A DNA stretch of 64,000 bases from Tardibacter sp963781025 (GCA_963781025.1 CAWADU010000003.1:1736001-1800000), one strand, 5' to 3'. Positions 44,661-54,768 are shown, counted from the first letter of the stretch. The notes: generated from the sequence alone by a model not told the origin. Numbers and translations: made by a program.

Positions 44661-47600
44661 CTAGGCCGTGGCAACCCGGCCGCTCCGCTCCAGCTTTCCC
44701 CAGCCGACGCGAAGGCCACGCATCGCCTGCGCCAGCGCTTTCAAGACAACATAATACATCACCTGGCGATAACCGATGCGCTGCGGGATCATCAGCCAGA
44801 GCAGCCGCCAGCGCTCCCGCCGCTCAAGCGCGAAGGCGATGATGCCCGAAAGCAAGTCGATGAGCGTGAACAGGGTCCAATAGGCCAGCATCTTTTCCAC
44901 ATCGGTCTGGGTCTGCTCCCAACCGTGCGCCTGCACGTCGAGATAAGTGCTGACGATGCTGAGAATCAGCGCGAGATCGATGACCGGCGAAATCGCCGCG
45001 AACAGGATCTGGAACAGCATCGCCTGTGGCAGGCCGATGCGGGCAAGGCCGCGCGGTTGGCCGGAACCTATCACCCGGCGATGCTTCCACAGGCACTGGA
45101 GCGTGCCGAACGCCCAGCGAAACCGCTGACGGGCCAGCGCGCGGAAAGTTTCGGGCGCCTCGGTCCAGGCCAGCGCATATTGATCATAATGCACCTTCCA
45201 GCCCGCGCGCTGGATCGCGATCGTCAAATCCTGGTCTTCGGCCAATGTATCGGCGGGGTAGCCGCCGACATCCCGCAATGTCGCCTTGCGCCAGGCGCCC
45301 ACCGCGCCGGGCACCACCGTCATCGCATCCAGCGAGGCAAGCGCGCGTCTTTCGAGATTCTGCGCCGTGACATATTCTAGCGCCTGCCATCTGGTCACGA
45401 GATTGACGCGGTTGCCGACCTTCGCATTGCCCGCGACCGCACCAATCGACGGATCGGCGAACCAGCGCACCAGCCGGGCAATAGTGGTCGGTTCGAACTG
45501 GGTATCGGCATCGAGCGCAATGACGAGATCGCCCCGCGCCAGTTCCAGCCCCCGGTTGAGCGCGCGCGCCTTGCCGCCATTCTGCAGCGTCAGCAGACGA
45601 ACCCGCGGCTCATCGGCAAAAGCCTGCCTGACGATCGCACTTGTCCCGTCTGCCGAACCATCGTCGATCACGATGACTTCAAGCTGCACCCGAGTGCTGG
45701 CAAGCACCTGCCGCACCGACCGTTCGATTACCCGCGCCTCATTATATGCGGGTATCAGCACCGACACGAAGCGGTTGGGATCGATGGCGGGGAACCGGAT
45801 CCGCAATTCCACCCGCGCTTGCCGGAGCGCGAGCGCCGACAGCACGATCGCGCGCAAGATACCGATGGTGATCGCGATTGCGAACAGCCAGCCCATGCCG
45901 ACGACGGCGGCGCCGATCAGGCTGAACAAGGCCAGATCCGTCGTCGCCGCCAGCCGGTCCGCCTTGGTGATCGGCGGCATCACCACATCGGGCGGCAGGT
46001 TCATGAGATCGGACACCCGGGCGAAACGATAACCCCGCTGGCGCAGCTCCTTGATGATGAGGGGAAGCGCCGCCACCGTCTGGGCGCGGTTGCCCCCGGC
46101 GTCATGGAGGAGGACGACCTGGCCGCTGCGTTCGACATTGGAGGCCAGCACGCCCGCCACGGTGCGGTCGACGATCTCCCGTACGCCGGGGCGTTTCCAG
46201 TCGCCGGGGTCGACGTGAAGGCCGACCGAGACATATCCCTCCCGCTGGGCGATGTGGACCGGATCGATTTCGTCGGCCGTGGTAGGTTCGGCATCCCCGA
46301 AATAAGGCGCGCGGAACAGGCGCAGCGAACGGCCGGTGAACGCCTGGAACAGCCGCTGTGTCGCGTTCAGTTCCAGTTCGGTTTCGCGCGGTGCGGCCTT
46401 GCCGAGGTTGGGATGGGTGTAGGTGTGGTTGCCGACCTCATGCCCTTCGGCGATCAGCCGCGCCAGCAGGCCCCGGTTGGTCAGCGCATTCTCGCCGATG
46501 ATGAAGAAGGTCGCGGGAACGTGCGCGGCTTTCAATATGTCGAGGATCTTTGGCGTCCAGGTCGGATCGGGGCCGTCGTCGAAGGTGAGCGCAACCACCC
46601 CCGGCCGGTATCCGGTTCGTTCGATGACATAGGGCAGCGGCAACTGGGTAAAGCGCTCATCGATGACGAGCCCGCGCTTGTCGGTGGCGATGTCGCGCGA
46701 TCCAGGCACCGGAACCGCCCCGATCCTCAGGATTTCTCCCGTGCCTTCGATGTCGACGTCGGTTCCGGCCGGGATGCTGTCGATAACGGAGGCCGGCTCG
46801 CCTTGGTGATGCCGGCCGAAATAACGCCATATCGACGGGTCTTCGGTCCCGAGCCGCCAAAGCGCGATCGCGGCCGCGCCCGAACTGCGGACCGCCGCCG
46901 CCTGATTGTAGAAACTGGCCGCGTCCAGCATCCAGAGCTGATGATGCTTGCCTTTCTCGTCATAGGAAAAGCCGGTGTTGGCGCTGGATTTGTCGAACAA
47001 GGGCATCGCGCTCAATTCATGGGCTGTCAGCCACGCCTGCTCGACCGAGGTTGCATCGGTGCTGCCGTCCGAAGACCAGTCATAGGCATAGGAGCCGATC
47101 GCGACGATCGCCTTGCCGGCAGGCAGGGTATGCAATGCCTTGGCGACGACATGGACGAACCAGGATTGCGATGCGATCGGACCCGGTTCGCCGCCGGGAT
47201 AATGTTCGTCATATGCCATCAGGAACAACCTGTCGGCTATCCGTGCATAGGCTTTCAGGTTCCATGCCGGATTGTCGACTGGAACCGCGACCGCGATAAG
47301 CCAGCCGTGCGGCGCAAAGCGCACGCGCGCCTGGGCGAGAAAGCCGAGATAATCACGCTGCGCGGAGGCTGGCAGGTCCTCGAAATCGAAAGTGACGCCA
47401 TCGGCATGGCTGGCGACGAGCAAAGCTTCCAGCCGGTCGATCAGTACGCGACGGGCTGCCGGATCATGCAGCAGGGCCGCTGCCCCCGGACCATCCCATT
47501 GGCCATTCAATGCGTTTTGCGTCATCGGCAGCACTTTCGGCCGGTGCAGCGCCTGGGCGATGATGGCATGGCCCCGCGCATCGTGGAAAACCGTCATGTG

Positions 47601-48011
47601 GTGATCGGCGCCGGTGATCGAGATCCAGTCGGGCACCAGCCAGTCGAGCGCATTGACGTGCCGGGCGAGCGAGGCCGCGCTCGAATCATCCCAAGGTGCG
47701 TAGAAAGCCACGGCGAGAGGCGGCGCGGTGATCCCGCCCCCTCTGCTGGGCATAAGCCATCCGGCCCTGCTCAATGCGTGTCTGAAGCCTGCCCTGACGC
47801 GATGGGCCATTCTGACCACCGGATCGGGCGTGGCATGCAACTGCGGCCGCTCCACTTCGAAGGGAAGCTGCCGCTGGCTGGGAACGCTGACGATGGAAGC
47901 GCCGAAGGCGGTTACCGCAAGAACGACAAGCAGCACGAAGGCCCCGAGCGCAAGTGCGAACCTGCGTCTTCGTCTGCCCGATAAGTCATAGAAGACGGGT
48001 CGTTCATTCAC
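44661..48011 (-). CDS. Trimodular GH18-like / polysaccharide deacetylase / GT2 glycosyltransferase fusion
   Basis: 1116 residues. A membrane anchor (about 18-40) precedes a GH18-type module (about 95-400) with DGVTFDFE (D204, D209, E211). A CE4/NodB deacetylase follows (about 468-670) with TFDDGPD (476-482) and HTYTH (529-533). After two membrane segments (about 690-735) comes a processive GT2 with IDDGS (782-786), DAD (834-836), EDQD (925-928) and QRFRW (962-966), then C-terminal membrane segments. It probably makes, deacetylates and trims a beta-linked N-acetylhexosamine polymer such as PNAG or chitin-like glycan. Start GTG 48011. No exporter gene is adjacent. Confidence 0.88.
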   Translation of the reverse strand: MNERPVFYDLSGRRRRRFALALGAFVLLVVLAVTAFGASIVSVPSQRQLPFEVERPQLHATPDPVVRMAHRVRAGFRHALSRAGWLMPSRGGGITAPPLAVAFYAPWDDSSAASLARHVNALDWLVPDWISITGADHHMTVFHDARGHAIIAQALHRPKVLPMTQNALNGQWDGPGAAALLHDPAARRVLIDRLEALLVASHADGVTFDFEDLPASAQRDYLGFLAQARVRFAPHGWLIAVAVPVDNPAWNLKAYARIADRLFLMAYDEHYPGGEPGPIASQSWFVHVVAKALHTLPAGKAIVAIGSYAYDWSSDGSTDATSVEQAWLTAHELSAMPLFDKSSANTGFSYDEKGKHHQLWMLDAASFYNQAAAVRSSGAAAIALWRLGTEDPSIWRYFGRHHQGEPASVIDSIPAGTDVDIEGTGEILRIGAVPVPGSRDIATDKRGLVIDERFTQLPLPYVIERTGYRPGVVALTFDDGPDPTWTPKILDILKAAHVPATFFIIGENALTNRGLLARLIAEGHEVGNHTYTHPNLGKAAPRETELELNATQRLFQAFTGRSLRLFRAPYFGDAEPTTADEIDPVHIAQREGYVSVGLHVDPGDWKRPGVREIVDRTVAGVLASNVERSGQVVLLHDAGGNRAQTVAALPLIIKELRQRGYRFARVSDLMNLPPDVVMPPITKADRLAATTDLALFSLIGAAVVGMGWLFAIAITIGILRAIVLSALALRQARVELRIRFPAIDPNRFVSVLIPAYNEARVIERSVRQVLASTRVQLEVIVIDDGSADGTSAIVRQAFADEPRVRLLTLQNGGKARALNRGLELARGDLVIALDADTQFEPTTIARLVRWFADPSIGAVAGNAKVGNRVNLVTRWQALEYVTAQNLERRALASLDAMTVVPGAVGAWRKATLRDVGGYPADTLAEDQDLTIAIQRAGWKVHYDQYALAWTEAPETFRALARQRFRWAFGTLQCLWKHRRVIGSGQPRGLARIGLPQAMLFQILFAAISPVIDLALILSIVSTYLDVQAHGWEQTQTDVEKMLAYWTLFTLIDLLSGIIAFALERRERWRLLWLMIPQRIGYRQVMYYVVLKALAQAMRGLRVGWGKLERSGRVATA

Positions 48012-48131
48012 GGCGGTTGTTCTTGGTCGAACCGATCTTCATGCAAGGGGCGCGATAGCCGTCGCCGCTGTCATAATACCCGAACGATGTCGAATGACAA
48101 ATTGTCCATGATGAGACGACATCGCCTCGGT

Positions 48132-51100
48132 TCAATGAAAGTCGCGCGATCCCGGCAGGATACGGACGTTGCGCGGATGGCCCGCATTTCGGGAATAGCT
48201 TGGGTGCCTTATTTCATCGGCAGGGGACATCGCCGGGCGCAAGCGCGGATCATCCGACAATCGGCCGAGTTCATGGCTGCGATCATGGATGCGCGTCGCC
48301 ATCAGATGGACGACGCCTTCGGGGCTGCGCTGCAAGGTTCCTTCGACCAGCATCAATCGCGCGCTCATCACCTCGCGGCGGAAAAGCTCGAACAGCCGCG
48401 CCCAGATGAGGACATTGGTGATGCCGGTTTCGTCCTCCAGCGTGACGAAGATCGCATTGCCCTTGCCTGGCCGCTGACGGATGAGGACCACGCCTGCCGC
48501 CTTGATCGTCGCGCCATTTCCCAAAGTTGCGATTTCAGCGCTGCTTGAAACGCCTTCGGCCGCGAACACGGGACGCAGGAAGGCCATGGGATGGGCCTTC
48601 AGCGACAAGCGCATCGTCTGGTAATCGGTCGCCACATGCTCGGAAAGCGGCATTTCGGGAAGTGCCGCATCAGGCTCCCCGCCAAGCTCGGCCGCGCGCG
48701 TGGCGGCAAACAGGGGCAATGCCCTGTCGGGCGTGCGCCGAACCTCCCACAGCGCCTGCCGCCTATCCAGCCCGATCGAACGACAGGCGTCGGCATCGGC
48801 AATCAGCTTCAATGCCTGCCGCGACAGATCGGCGCGCCTCGCCAATACTTCGATATCGCCGAACGCGGCCGAACCCCTGGCACCGGCGATCCGCGCCGCC
48901 CAATCCTCCTTGAAGCCATCCACCTGACGAAAGCCGAGCCGAAGCGCCAGCGCGCCATCCGGCCGCCGTTCCAGGCTGTTGTCCCAGTCGCTGTGATTGA
49001 TGTCGACGGGGCGCACTTCGATGCCATGGTCCACCGCATCGCGGACGATCTGCGCGGGCGCGTAAAAGCCCATGGGCTGGGAATTGAGCAACGCACAGGC
49101 GAACACGGCGGGATGGAAGCATTTGATCCAGGCGGAGACATAGACCAGCCGCGCGAATGAGGCGGCGTGGCTTTCGGGAAAACCGTAGCTGCCGAAGCCT
49201 TCGATCTGTTTGAAGCAGCGTTTCGCGAATTCAAGATCATAGCCGCGCGCCGTCATGCCGCGGACCATCTTTTCCTCGAACTCGTGAATGGTGCCGACAT
49301 TCCTGAACGTCGCCATTGCGCGGCGGAGACGATTGGCCTCGTCAGGCGTAAAGCCCGCCGCGACGATCGCCAGCTTCATCGCCTGTTCCTGGAACAGCGG
49401 CACGCCCAGCGTCTTGTGCAGGACGTCGCGCAATTCGCCAGGATCATGCGGCGGCGCGGGCGAGGGATATTCGACCTTTTCCCTGCCCGCCCTGCGCCTG
49501 AGATAGGGATGGACCATGTCGCCTTCGATCGGCCCCGGCCGCACGATCGCGACCTGGATGACAAGGTCGTAGAATTCCTTCGGCTTCAGGCGCGGCAGCA
49601 TGTTGATCTGCGCCCGGCTTTCCACCTGGAACACGCCGATGCTGTCCCCCCTTTGCAGCATCGCATAGACGTCGGGCAGCTCCGGCGGCACGCTGGCCAG
49701 ATCATGGCCTTCCCCGCCATGCGCGCGCAACAGGCCAAACGCCTTGCGGATGCAGGTGAGCATGCCGAGCGCCAGCACATCGACCTTCATCAACTCCAGC
49801 GTATCGAGATCGTCCTTGTCCCATTCGATGAAGGTGCGGTCCTCCATCGCGGCATTGCCGATCGGCACCATTTCATCCAGCCGCCCGCGCGTGAGCACGA
49901 AGCCGCCGACATGCTGGGAGAGATGGCGGGGAAAGCCGATCAACTGGCTGGAAAGATCGATCAGCCGCCGGATCATCGGATTGCCGGCGTCCATGCCCGC
50001 TTCGCGCGCCTTGGCGTCATCGACCCCAGATCCCCAGCTTCCCCAGATGGTGTCCGCCAGACGCGCGGTCACATCCTCGCTGAGGCCAAGCGCCTTGCCG
50101 ACGTCCCGCACCGCGCTGCGTGACCGATAGCGGATCACGGTGGCCGCGATCCCGGCCCGGTCGCGGCCATAACGTTCATAGATGTACTGGATCACCTCCT
50201 CGCGTCGTTCATGTTCGAAATCGACATCGATATCGGGGGGTTCATTGCGTTCGGAGGAAACGAAGCGGCTGAACAGCAGATCAAATCCGGCCGGATCGAC
50301 CGAGGTGATACCAAGCACATAGCAAACCGCCGAATTGGCGGCGGAGCCTCGCCCCTGGTTCAATATGCCTTTTTCATTGGCATAGCGGACGAGGTCGTAA
50401 ACGGTGAGGAAGTAACGCGCATAATCGCGCTTTTCGATGATGGCGAACTCTTCCTTCAGCAACGCCGTGACCTTGGGCGGAATCCCTTGGGGGTAACGCG
50501 CCTTCGCCTTGGTCCAGCTCAGCTCCTCCAGCCAGCCCTGCGGCGTCCGGCCGGAGGGCACGGGCTCGTCGGGATATTCATATTTGAGGTCGTCCAGCGT
50601 GAAAGCGACGCAAGACAGCAGCCGCCCCGTCTCGGTCATGGCCTCGGGCGCATCGGCGAACAGCCGCGCCATTTCGGCGGGCGCCTTCAGATGGCGTTCG
50701 GCATTGGCCTCCAGCATCCGTCCGGCGGTGGCGATGGTGCGCTTTTCGCGGATGCAGCTGAGGATGTCCTGAAGCGGGCGTTGTCCGGGCGCATGATAAA
50801 GCACGTCGTTGGTCGCGATCAGCGGAACACCGGCCACCGCCGCAAACGCCTTCAACCGTGCAAGCCTCCGATGGTCGGAGCCGGCCCGATGCATGGTTGT
50901 CCCAAGCCAGACGCGGCCGGGCGCTTCCTGCCGCAGTCGTCGCAGCAGAAGCTCGGCCTCCTCAACCACGGGCGGCGGCATGACGATCAGCAGCATTCCT
51001 TCCAGATGCGCCAGCAGATCGGGCAAGCGCAGGATGCATTCGCCCTTCGCCGCGCGGCGATTGCCGAGCGTCAGCATCCGGCACAGACGGCCCCAGGCTG

Positions 51101-51389
51101 GACGATCGGCGGGATAGGCGATGATATCCGGGGTGCCGTCGGCAAAGACCAGCCGTGCCCCGACGATCAACCGGAAGTCGATGTCGGCACCCAGCGCCTG
51201 CTCCATTTGCGCGCGGGCCTGCTTCAGCGCGGCATGGGCGCGAACGACACCGGCAACGCTGTTCCGGTCGGCGATGCCGATCCCCTTCTGGCCCAGCTCT
51301 ATCGCGCGCGCCACCAGATCCTCTGCATGCGATGCTCCGCGCAGAAAGGAGAAGTTGGTCGTGACGACAAGCTCGGCGTAGTTCGTCAT
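48132..51389 (-). CDS. dnaE2: Error-prone DNA polymerase DnaE2 (ImuC)
   Basis: C-family polymerase alpha subunit (1085 aa) that does SOS translesion synthesis with ImuA and ImuB. The N-terminal PHP domain starts YAELVVTTNFSFLRGASH. The polymerase palm has PDIDVDFEHERREEVIQYIYERYGRDRAG. An OB domain and C-terminal tail follow. The start is ATG 51389; an in-frame ATG at 51419 overlaps the imuB end and is an alternative. Confidence 0.94.
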   Translation of the reverse strand: MTNYAELVVTTNFSFLRGASHAEDLVARAIELGQKGIGIADRNSVAGVVRAHAALKQARAQMEQALGADIDFRLIVGARLVFADGTPDIIAYPADRPAWGRLCRMLTLGNRRAAKGECILRLPDLLAHLEGMLLIVMPPPVVEEAELLLRRLRQEAPGRVWLGTTMHRAGSDHRRLARLKAFAAVAGVPLIATNDVLYHAPGQRPLQDILSCIREKRTIATAGRMLEANAERHLKAPAEMARLFADAPEAMTETGRLLSCVAFTLDDLKYEYPDEPVPSGRTPQGWLEELSWTKAKARYPQGIPPKVTALLKEEFAIIEKRDYARYFLTVYDLVRYANEKGILNQGRGSAANSAVCYVLGITSVDPAGFDLLFSRFVSSERNEPPDIDVDFEHERREEVIQYIYERYGRDRAGIAATVIRYRSRSAVRDVGKALGLSEDVTARLADTIWGSWGSGVDDAKAREAGMDAGNPMIRRLIDLSSQLIGFPRHLSQHVGGFVLTRGRLDEMVPIGNAAMEDRTFIEWDKDDLDTLELMKVDVLALGMLTCIRKAFGLLRAHGGEGHDLASVPPELPDVYAMLQRGDSIGVFQVESRAQINMLPRLKPKEFYDLVIQVAIVRPGPIEGDMVHPYLRRRAGREKVEYPSPAPPHDPGELRDVLHKTLGVPLFQEQAMKLAIVAAGFTPDEANRLRRAMATFRNVGTIHEFEEKMVRGMTARGYDLEFAKRCFKQIEGFGSYGFPESHAASFARLVYVSAWIKCFHPAVFACALLNSQPMGFYAPAQIVRDAVDHGIEVRPVDINHSDWDNSLERRPDGALALRLGFRQVDGFKEDWAARIAGARGSAAFGDIEVLARRADLSRQALKLIADADACRSIGLDRRQALWEVRRTPDRALPLFAATRAAELGGEPDAALPEMPLSEHVATDYQTMRLSLKAHPMAFLRPVFAAEGVSSSAEIATLGNGATIKAAGVVLIRQRPGKGNAIFVTLEDETGITNVLIWARLFELFRREVMSARLMLVEGTLQRSPEGVVHLMATRIHDRSHELGRLSDDPRLRPAMSPADEIRHPSYSRNAGHPRNVRILPGSRDFH

Positions 51390-51402
51390 GCCAAAGCCCC
51401 GC

Positions 51403-52995
51403 TCATGCAAAAAGGCCATGCAGATACCAGCCGGGGTTGATCTTCTCGGCCCCATAGAGCCCGTGCCGGAAAATCCAGAAGCGGCGGCCGCGCACATCCT
51501 CCACCCGGTAATAGTCCCGCGTCAGGCCCCGTCCGCCATCGTTCGTCCCGCTTTCCCGCCGCCACCATTCATGCGCGATCCGTTCAGGTCCTTCGAACCG
51601 CGCCACATCATGCTGGGTGCGCCGCCAGCGAAAGCGATGGGGCGGCCCGTCGGGAACTTCGGCCAGCACTTCAATGGGCTGCGGGGGATCGAACAGGTAA
51701 ATCGGTCGCTGGGGGGGATCGTCCGATCGGACCGCAGGCCATTGCACCGGTTGGGACGGCACGGTTGCCGGCAGGGAAAGCACCGCCTGTTCGGGAATAT
51801 GGGAACCGCGCGGATAGACGCGCCGAATGCGATTGCGGCCCAGCCGCGTGCTCAGCCGGTCGATCAGCGCCGCCACCTCTGCCTCGGCCACGGCGCCGCC
51901 TTCCAGCCGCAATTGGGTTGGCTCCATTGCTTCGGTCGCAGGCACGTCCAGGCGGATGAGGTCGAATCCGAAACCGGGGTCGATCGGATCGCCGATGCTG
52001 TCGATCCGTTCCCTGAACAGCCGGGTCAGCACCGCCGGATCGCGCGTGGGGAGCGAGGTTTCAACGCCCAGCAGCCACACCAATCCATCGGTGCGAAAGA
52101 AGCGCGCCTCGAACCGCCTGCCGCCCAGACGATCCGTTTCCAACCGCTTGCCCGCTTCGGTTGCAAGATCCTCCAATACACGCAGGGCATATTCGGTCCG
52201 GGCGACAGGTTCGGCAAAACGGCGCTCGACGTACAAGGCAGGAGCCCGGCGGCAAGGCCGGATCGGCACGTCTTCCCGCCCCAGCAACCGCCGGAGCTGG
52301 ACTGCCGCATTCTCCCCGAAACGCGCGGCGAGCGGAGCCATGGGCCGGTCGGCAAGGTCGGCGATGGTCTTCAGTCCCGCCCGTTTCAGCGCGATCTCAT
52401 CATCGGGATCAAGGCGCAGCGCGGCAACCGGCAAGCGTCTGACCGCCGCCGCCTCGTCATGCGCCGGAACCTGCTGGTAACGCGCAAGCGCATGCGCCGC
52501 ATCCGGCGTGCAGGCAAGCGCATGGCGCATCGTCATGCCAAGCCGGGCAAGGCGCGCCTCCACATCCGCGACAAGCCCCGCCTCCTCGCCAAAAAGGTGC
52601 GCACAGCCGGTGATGTCCAGCATCAGACCATCGGGCGCATCAAGAGCCACCATCGGCGTATAGCGGTCGCAACCATCGGCCAGCCGTTCCAGCCAATCCT
52701 GATCGGCGACAGGATCGCTATCGGCCACAGCCAGATGGGGCACCCGGGCCCGCGCATCGGCAAGCGTCAGGCCGGGGGTGATTCCCAGTGAAAGCGCATC
52801 GCGATCCACCGCCGCCAGCCGCAGCGCGCCGCGCACCTTTTCCACAAAGGCGAGCGGCGCCTCGGGCGAGGAGACATCGGGCGCATCGGCATCAGGCCGA
52901 GATGCGGTCCGGTTCCTCAGCCGCAGCCGGTCTGCTGCCATAAACGGGAACCACAGCGCCAGGTAGCGCCGCCCCCCGGAAGCAAAGTCGTTCAC
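51403..52995 (-). CDS. imuB: ImuB, catalytically inactive Y-family polymerase homologue
   Basis: 530-residue mutasome hub that links ImuA and DnaE2 to the beta clamp. RRYLALWFPFMAADRLR opens the degenerate Y-family domain (LGITPGLTLADARARVP, LDITGCAHLFGEE). A long C-terminal tail with RDYYRVEDVRGRRFWIFRHG is ImuB-specific. The start is GTG 52995, inside imuA: the two genes overlap by 104 bases in different frames. Confidence 0.93.
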   Translation of the reverse strand: MNDFASGGRRYLALWFPFMAADRLRLRNRTASRPDADAPDVSSPEAPLAFVEKVRGALRLAAVDRDALSLGITPGLTLADARARVPHLAVADSDPVADQDWLERLADGCDRYTPMVALDAPDGLMLDITGCAHLFGEEAGLVADVEARLARLGMTMRHALACTPDAAHALARYQQVPAHDEAAAVRRLPVAALRLDPDDEIALKRAGLKTIADLADRPMAPLAARFGENAAVQLRRLLGREDVPIRPCRRAPALYVERRFAEPVARTEYALRVLEDLATEAGKRLETDRLGGRRFEARFFRTDGLVWLLGVETSLPTRDPAVLTRLFRERIDSIGDPIDPGFGFDLIRLDVPATEAMEPTQLRLEGGAVAEAEVAALIDRLSTRLGRNRIRRVYPRGSHIPEQAVLSLPATVPSQPVQWPAVRSDDPPQRPIYLFDPPQPIEVLAEVPDGPPHRFRWRRTQHDVARFEGPERIAHEWWRRESGTNDGGRGLTRDYYRVEDVRGRRFWIFRHGLYGAEKINPGWYLHGLFA

Positions 52996-53698
52996 GGTCC
53001 CACTCCACGCGCCAGTTCATCTCAGGAAAACCTCCGCGATGGCGCAGCAATCTGATTTCCATGGCCGGATGACCGGGGGCATTTGCAGGCAAGGGCGTCG
53101 AGGATGCCGACCGCACCTCCCACCGGGTCTGGACAGCGCTTGGTGCTGGCGATGCGCCGACGCGAAGAACGAAGGCCGTGACGCCGGACTTCTCGGCCGC
53201 AAGCGTCAGCCGCCTGCTCGTCGTCAGGTTCAGGTCGGCGCCATTTCCCCAGGCTTCGATCACGATCGCGCCAAGCTGGTGGCAGCGGATGATGTCGTCC
53301 GCCGCCTTGAGCAGGGTGGAAACATCGTGGGTCAAGGCGAAGACGACCCTTCCCGGATCCATGCCAAGGTCCGCCAGGCCCGGCCCATAGACTCCCCCGG
53401 CCATGCGCTTTGCCGTCTCGTGCCTGACCCACAATACGGCCGCGCCCTGCGGGCAGGCTCGCATGACAAGCATCAGGACAAAGCCCGCGGCGATGCTCGC
53501 ATCGGCGGATTCGGCCGCGAAAACCTCATGAAGCCGGGCGCGATGCAGTCCGCCGCCCAGATGCCGGTCCAGCGGCTCGCACCCAAGGCTGAATAGCGTC
53601 ATTGCGGCAGGATCGGCGGCCTCGCGATCATCGATGGCAGCAATGCTTCGCCGCAGAGCGGACAGGCGTTCAACCAACTCGTGAGAATAAGTGTTCAT
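52892..53698 (-). CDS. imuA: ImuA, RecA-like SOS mutasome protein
   Basis: 268-residue RecA-like protein of the imuA-imuB-dnaE2 cassette. The core includes FSLGCEPLDRHLGGGLHRARLHEVFA (a RecA/SulA-like start of the fold) and RVVFALTHDVSTLLKAADD. The start is ATG 53698 (MNTYSHELVERL). An SOS box (53693-53707) overlaps this codon, so either the transcript is nearly leaderless or the true start is the internal ATG before TLFSLG. Confidence 0.9.
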   Translation of the reverse strand: MNTYSHELVERLSALRRSIAAIDDREAADPAAMTLFSLGCEPLDRHLGGGLHRARLHEVFAAESADASIAAGFVLMLVMRACPQGAAVLWVRHETAKRMAGGVYGPGLADLGMDPGRVVFALTHDVSTLLKAADDIIRCHQLGAIVIEAWGNGADLNLTTSRRLTLAAEKSGVTAFVLRVGASPAPSAVQTRWEVRSASSTPLPANAPGHPAMEIRLLRHRGGFPEMNWRVEWDRERLCFRGAALPGAVVPVYGSRPAAAEEPDRISA

Positions 53699-53707
53699 GA
53701 TTTGTTC
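53693..53707 (+). promoter_or_regulatory. Alphaproteobacterial LexA (SOS) box
   Basis: GTTC-ATGATTT-GTTC matches the alphaproteobacterial LexA direct-repeat consensus GTTC-N7-GTTC exactly. Read on the imuA strand it is GAAC-N7-GAAC. It overlaps the imuA start codon (53696-53698). This explains damage-inducible control of the cassette. Confidence 0.8.
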
Positions 53708-53829
53708 TAATACATCCCTTTCGGCTGGGCGAGTCAATCCTCTGCTCCGGAACCGCAATCCGGATCGGGCGTTCGCCGAAATGCACCGGCCATGTGCCGG
53801 GCAACCAGCCACCGGCATGGGAGGCCAGA

Positions 53830-53979
53830 ATGATACGCAAGCTCAAGTCGGGCCAGTACCGGCTCTATTCCAGAAAGCCCGACAAGAAGACCGGAAAGCG
53901 CCGCAATCTGGGGACGTTCTCCACGCGGGAAGACGCCGCGAAGCACGAACGGGAAGTCCAGTATTTCAAGCGCCATTAG
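53830..53979 (+). CDS. Small conserved hypothetical protein (49 aa)
   Basis: Very basic: MIRKLKSGQYRLYSRK, then PDKKTGKRRNLGTFSTREDA and a KHEREVQYFKRH end. This pattern recurs as a conserved small protein in alphaproteobacteria. A GGGAGG sequence lies upstream of ATG 53830. It is divergent from imuA. Function unknown; the charge suggests nucleic-acid binding. Confidence 0.75.
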   Translation: MIRKLKSGQYRLYSRKPDKKTGKRRNLGTFSTREDAAKHEREVQYFKRH

Positions 53980-54066
53980 ACCAAATGTCGCGGGGCTTCA
54001 CGGACACGTTCGCGCCTGCTTTGCGCATCCGGCGTTTCAGATCGAATCCGAGGGCGTCAGCGCGCC

Positions 54067-54768
54067 TTATTCTTCGGCCGTCGCGGCGGTCTGACCGAAC
54101 AGGATTTTCTTCTGCTCCTCGCTCATTTCGCCGCTGGGTGGTGCGACCTTCTTCGCAAGGGCATAGGCGCGCGCCACCGCCGGGCGGGCGCGGACCATTT
54201 CGAACCAGCGTTTGAGGTGCGGGAAATCGTTCAGGTCCTGATCCTGCAACTCATAAGACGCGATCCACGGATGGCTGGCCATGTCCGCGATCGAATAGGC
54301 GCCGGCGATGAACTCGCGGTCGGCCAGCCGGCGGTTGAGCACGCCGTACAACCGGCCGGTCTCCTTGATATAGCGGTTGATCGCATAGGGCAGCTTCTCG
54401 GGCGCATAGCGGTTGAAGTGGTGATTCTGGCCCGCCATCGGCCCCAGGCCCCCCATCTGCCAGAACAGCCATTGCAGCACCTCCGCCCGGCCGCGGATAT
54501 CGGCGGGGATGAAGCGCCCGATTTTTTCCGCGAGGTAGAGCAGGATCGCGCCCGATTCGAACAACGAGACAGGCGCGCCGCCATCCGTCGGTGTGTGATC
54601 GATGATCGCCGGCATCCGGTTGTTGGGCGAAATCTTCAGGAAGGCGGGATCGAACTGCGCGCCACTGGCGATGTCGATCGGGGTTATCTTGTGGGGAATC
54701 CCCGCTTCCTCGAGGAAGATCGTTATCTTGTGACCATTGGGCGTGGGCCAATAGAATAGTTCGATCAT
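54067..54768 (-). CDS. Glutathione S-transferase, nu-class/YfcG-YghU type
   Basis: 233 residues. An N-terminal thioredoxin-like domain (MIELFYWPTPNGHKITIFLEE, ESGAILLYLAEK with the cis-Pro glutathione site SPNNRMPAI) and a C-terminal helical domain (IADMASHPWIASYE). The TPNGHK stretch is typical of YfcG/YghU, disulfide-bond reductases that bind two glutathiones. The start is ATG 54768. Confidence 0.9.
   Translation of the reverse strand: MIELFYWPTPNGHKITIFLEEAGIPHKITPIDIASGAQFDPAFLKISPNNRMPAIIDHTPTDGGAPVSLFESGAILLYLAEKIGRFIPADIRGRAEVLQWLFWQMGGLGPMAGQNHHFNRYAPEKLPYAINRYIKETGRLYGVLNRRLADREFIAGAYSIADMASHPWIASYELQDQDLNDFPHLKRWFEMVRARPAVARAYALAKKVAPPSGEMSEEQKKILFGQTAATAEE

Noticed and set aside
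45819..47984. 721-codon open frame antisense to the GH18 fusion
   Set aside because: No motif, signal peptide or ribosome-binding site; the sense strand carries three recognised catalytic modules.
50211..51440. 409-codon open frame antisense to dnaE2
   Set aside because: Shadow of the polymerase PHP and palm domains.
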